A DNA stretch of 7,764 nt, taken from positions 1-7,764 of the forward strand of contig CALPUC020000039.1 of the NCBI GenBank assembly GCA_943326655.2, in the 5' to 3' direction. This document shows positions 6,844-7,764 of this stretch, piece by piece (the first letter of the stretch is position 1; each line of letters begins with the position of its first letter). Origin of the DNA: Rhodoluna limnophila (GTDB taxonomy: Bacteria > Actinomycetota > Actinomycetes > Actinomycetales > Microbacteriaceae). Position numbers and translations under genes: made by a program. The notes under the pieces were generated by a model that worked only from the letters and a program-made list of their open reading frames with translations, made no database searches and was not told where the DNA came from.

Positions 6844-7413
6844 GTGGCTGTAAAAATCCGCCTAAAGCGTCTCGGGAAAACCCGTGCGCCTCACTACCGT
6901 ATCGTCGTAGCCGACTCACGCACCAAGCGTGATGGCCGTGCCATCGAAGAAATTGGTCGTTACGTACCAACCGAACACCCATCGATCATCGAAGTTAACT
7001 CTGAGCGCGCTCAGTACTGGCTAAGCGTTGGCGCACAGCCAACCGAGCAGGTAATGGCGCTACTAAAGCTCACCGGTGACTGGCAGACCTCGAAGGGCGA
7101 AAAGGGCGTGAACAAGGTTCAGGTCAAGGACGCCAAGGTTGAATTCGTAATCGACACCAAGAAGAAGCCAGTTCTACTTCCAAAGGAAGAGAAGAAGGCT
7201 AAGGCTGAAGTCGTTGCTGAAGAAGCTCCAGTAGCTTCAGAGGAAGTAGCAGCAGAAGCTCCAGTTGCAGAAGCTCCAGTTGCAGAAGCTGAAGCTGAAG
7301 TTGTTGCAGAAGAAGTTGCTGAAGAAGCGCCTGCTGCCGAGGCTGAAGTTGTTGCTGTTGAAGAAGTGGTTGCTGAAGAAGCAGCTGCCGAAGCTCCAGC
7401 AGAAGAGGCTTAA
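6844..7413 (+). CDS. rpsP: 30S ribosomal protein S16 with long acidic C-terminal tail
   Basis: S16 binds 16S rRNA early in 30S assembly and stabilises the body of the small subunit. Residues 1-85 are a clear S16 core: MAVKIRLKRLG, then HYRIVVADSRTKRDGR, IEEIGRY and ERAQYWLSVGAQPTEQV. The protein has 189 residues, against about 80-90 for the core; other actinobacterial S16 proteins are also extended, but this tail is long. Residues 86-120 are a Lys-rich linker. Residues 121-189 contain only Ala (26), Glu (23), Val (14), Pro (5) and one Ser, with no positive charge. The tail is probably disordered or a solvent-exposed single helix; its function is unknown. GTG start, set by AGGAG at 6835-6839. 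The KH gene follows after five bases. A candidate promoter and a structured leader lie upstream. Confidence 0.96.
   Translation: MAVKIRLKRLGKTRAPHYRIVVADSRTKRDGRAIEEIGRYVPTEHPSIIEVNSERAQYWLSVGAQPTEQVMALLKLTGDWQTSKGEKGVNKVQVKDAKVEFVIDTKKKPVLLPKEEKKAKAEVVAEEAPVASEEVAAEAPVAEAPVAEAEAEVVAEEVAEEAPAAEAEVVAVEEVVAEEAAAEAPAEEA
7252..7290 (+). repeat. 15-bp tandem repeat in the S16 tail
   Basis: GCAGAAGCTCCAGTT is present at 7252-7266 and 7267-7281, followed by the first nine bases of a third unit to 7290. It encodes AEAPV units. The surrounding 7200-7413 is a looser repeat of GAAGCT- and GTTGCTGAAGAA-like codon strings, consistent with in-frame slippage growth of the acidic tail. Confidence 0.8.
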
Positions 7414-7418
7414 GCAAA

Positions 7419-7658
7419 GTGTTAGCTGCTGCGCTCGAACACCTAGTCAAGGGAATCGTCGACCACCCGGAAGACGCCACCGTAACTGCACGTAAGACCA
7501 ACCGTGGTGAAGAACTACTGGAGATCAACGTGCACCCGGAAGACCTTGGCCGAGTTATCGGGCGCGGCGGCCGCACTGCTAAGGCACTGCGAACCGTCGT
7601 TAAAGCTTTAGCAGACGGTAAGAAAATCCGCGTCGACGTGGTGGATACAGATTTCTAA
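7419..7658 (+). CDS. khpA: KH-domain RNA-binding protein (KhpA/YlqC type)
   Basis: This is a small single-KH-domain RNA-binding protein of 79 residues, a typical length for the family. In firmicutes KhpA pairs with KhpB (Jag) and binds many transcripts; its role in actinobacteria is less clear. The sequence shows the KH core: HLVKGIVDHPEDATVT at the start, then LLEINVHPEDLGRVIGRGG with the GxxG loop GRGG at residues 48-51, then the helix TAKALRTVVKAL and a closing strand. The GTG start lies five bases after the rpsP stop. A purine-rich AAGAGG (7403-7408) at the end of rpsP, 10 bases upstream, probably serves as the ribosome binding site. Position between rpsP and rimM is the usual place for this gene and points to work near ribosome assembly or translation. 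Confidence 0.93.
   Translation: MLAAALEHLVKGIVDHPEDATVTARKTNRGEELLEINVHPEDLGRVIGRGGRTAKALRTVVKALADGKKIRVDVVDTDF
7640..7645 (+). promoter_or_regulatory. Candidate ribosome binding site of rimM
   Basis: GGTGGA inside the end of the KH gene lies five bases before the ATT at 7651. Its placement favours ATT 7651 as the rimM initiation codon, because no standard start exists in that frame. Confidence 0.5.
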
Positions 7659-7764
7659 TCAAACTCAGCTCCGAGTTGGCCGGCTACTAAAAGCACATGG
7701 TCTAAAAGGAGCAATCAAACTCGAACTATATACCGACAGCCCTAACGAACGTTTTGTTCCGGGA
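7651..7764 (+). CDS. rimM: 16S rRNA processing/ribosome maturation factor RimM, N-terminal part (3' end outside window)
   Basis: RimM binds the head of the maturing 30S subunit (16S 3' domain and S19) and is needed for efficient 16S processing. The visible protein, LRVGRLLKAHGLKGAIKLELY followed by TDSPNERFVPG, is the conserved start of the RimM N-terminal beta-barrel domain. The frame is open from 7612, after a TAG at 7609-7611, but contains no ATG, GTG, TTG or CTG before the conserved region. The most likely start is ATT 7651, giving MSNQTQLRVGR, a normal distance before the LRVGR motif. GGTGGA at 7640-7645 would be its ribosome binding site. It would overlap the KH gene by eight bases, suggesting coupled translation. 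The identity is firm; the exact start is less so. About 38 codons are in the window, out of roughly 165-180 usual for the family. Confidence 0.88.
   Translation, partial: MSNQTQLRVGRLLKAHGLKGAIKLELYTDSPNERFVPG

Noticed and set aside
7200..7413. Satellite or CRISPR-like array from repeated GAAGCT units
   Set aside because: Units are short, irregular, in frame and without spacers; they encode the S16 tail.
7199..7576. 125-residue Leu/Gln-rich minus-strand open frame
   Set aside because: It is the complement of the Ala/Glu repeat codons of the S16 tail plus khpA; the repeat keeps the frame open by composition alone.

Overview
The window is a conserved housekeeping block from an actinobacterium. 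It reads mutM (3' part), smc, ftsY, ffh, rpsP, a KH-domain RNA-binding gene (khpA type), and rimM (5' part), all on the + strand. This gene order, the protein variants (for example the MutM stretch AHIARDPLDPYFD and the RimM stretch LRVGRLLKAHGLKGAIKLELYTD) and base composition near half GC suggest a streamlined, relatively low-GC member of Microbacteriaceae, such as the freshwater Rhodoluna/Aquiluna type. That placement is inference from remembered family patterns, not a search. There is no mobile element, CRISPR array, tRNA, rRNA or sign of horizontal transfer.

Layout: positions 1-507 carry the DNA-binding C-terminal part of formamidopyrimidine-DNA glycosylase. A 66-base gap with a perfect 8-bp inverted repeat follows. 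Positions 574-5191 hold smc and ftsY, separated by one base. ffh begins two bases after ftsY and ends at 6687. A 156-base intergenic region (6688-6843) contains a good housekeeping-type promoter candidate and a strong 13-bp hairpin just upstream of the rpsP ribosome binding site. rpsP (from 6844), the KH gene (7419-7658) and rimM (from about 7651, running off the window) are packed with gaps of 5 and about -8 bases.

Functionally, the first half covers DNA repair (mutM) and chromosome organisation (smc). The middle encodes the two GTPases that dock on each other in co-translational membrane targeting: FtsY, the receptor, and Ffh, the SRP protein. The last part is a small-subunit ribosome and RNA module: ribosomal protein S16, a KH RNA-binding protein and the 16S maturation factor RimM.

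I see no new multi-gene system here. The points worth a second look are small: none of the six gene starts visible in the window is ATG, and rimM has no ATG, GTG, TTG or CTG in frame, so an ATT start is the best reading; rpsP has a structured leader; and S16 carries a 69-residue tail made only of Ala, Glu, Val and Pro plus one Ser.
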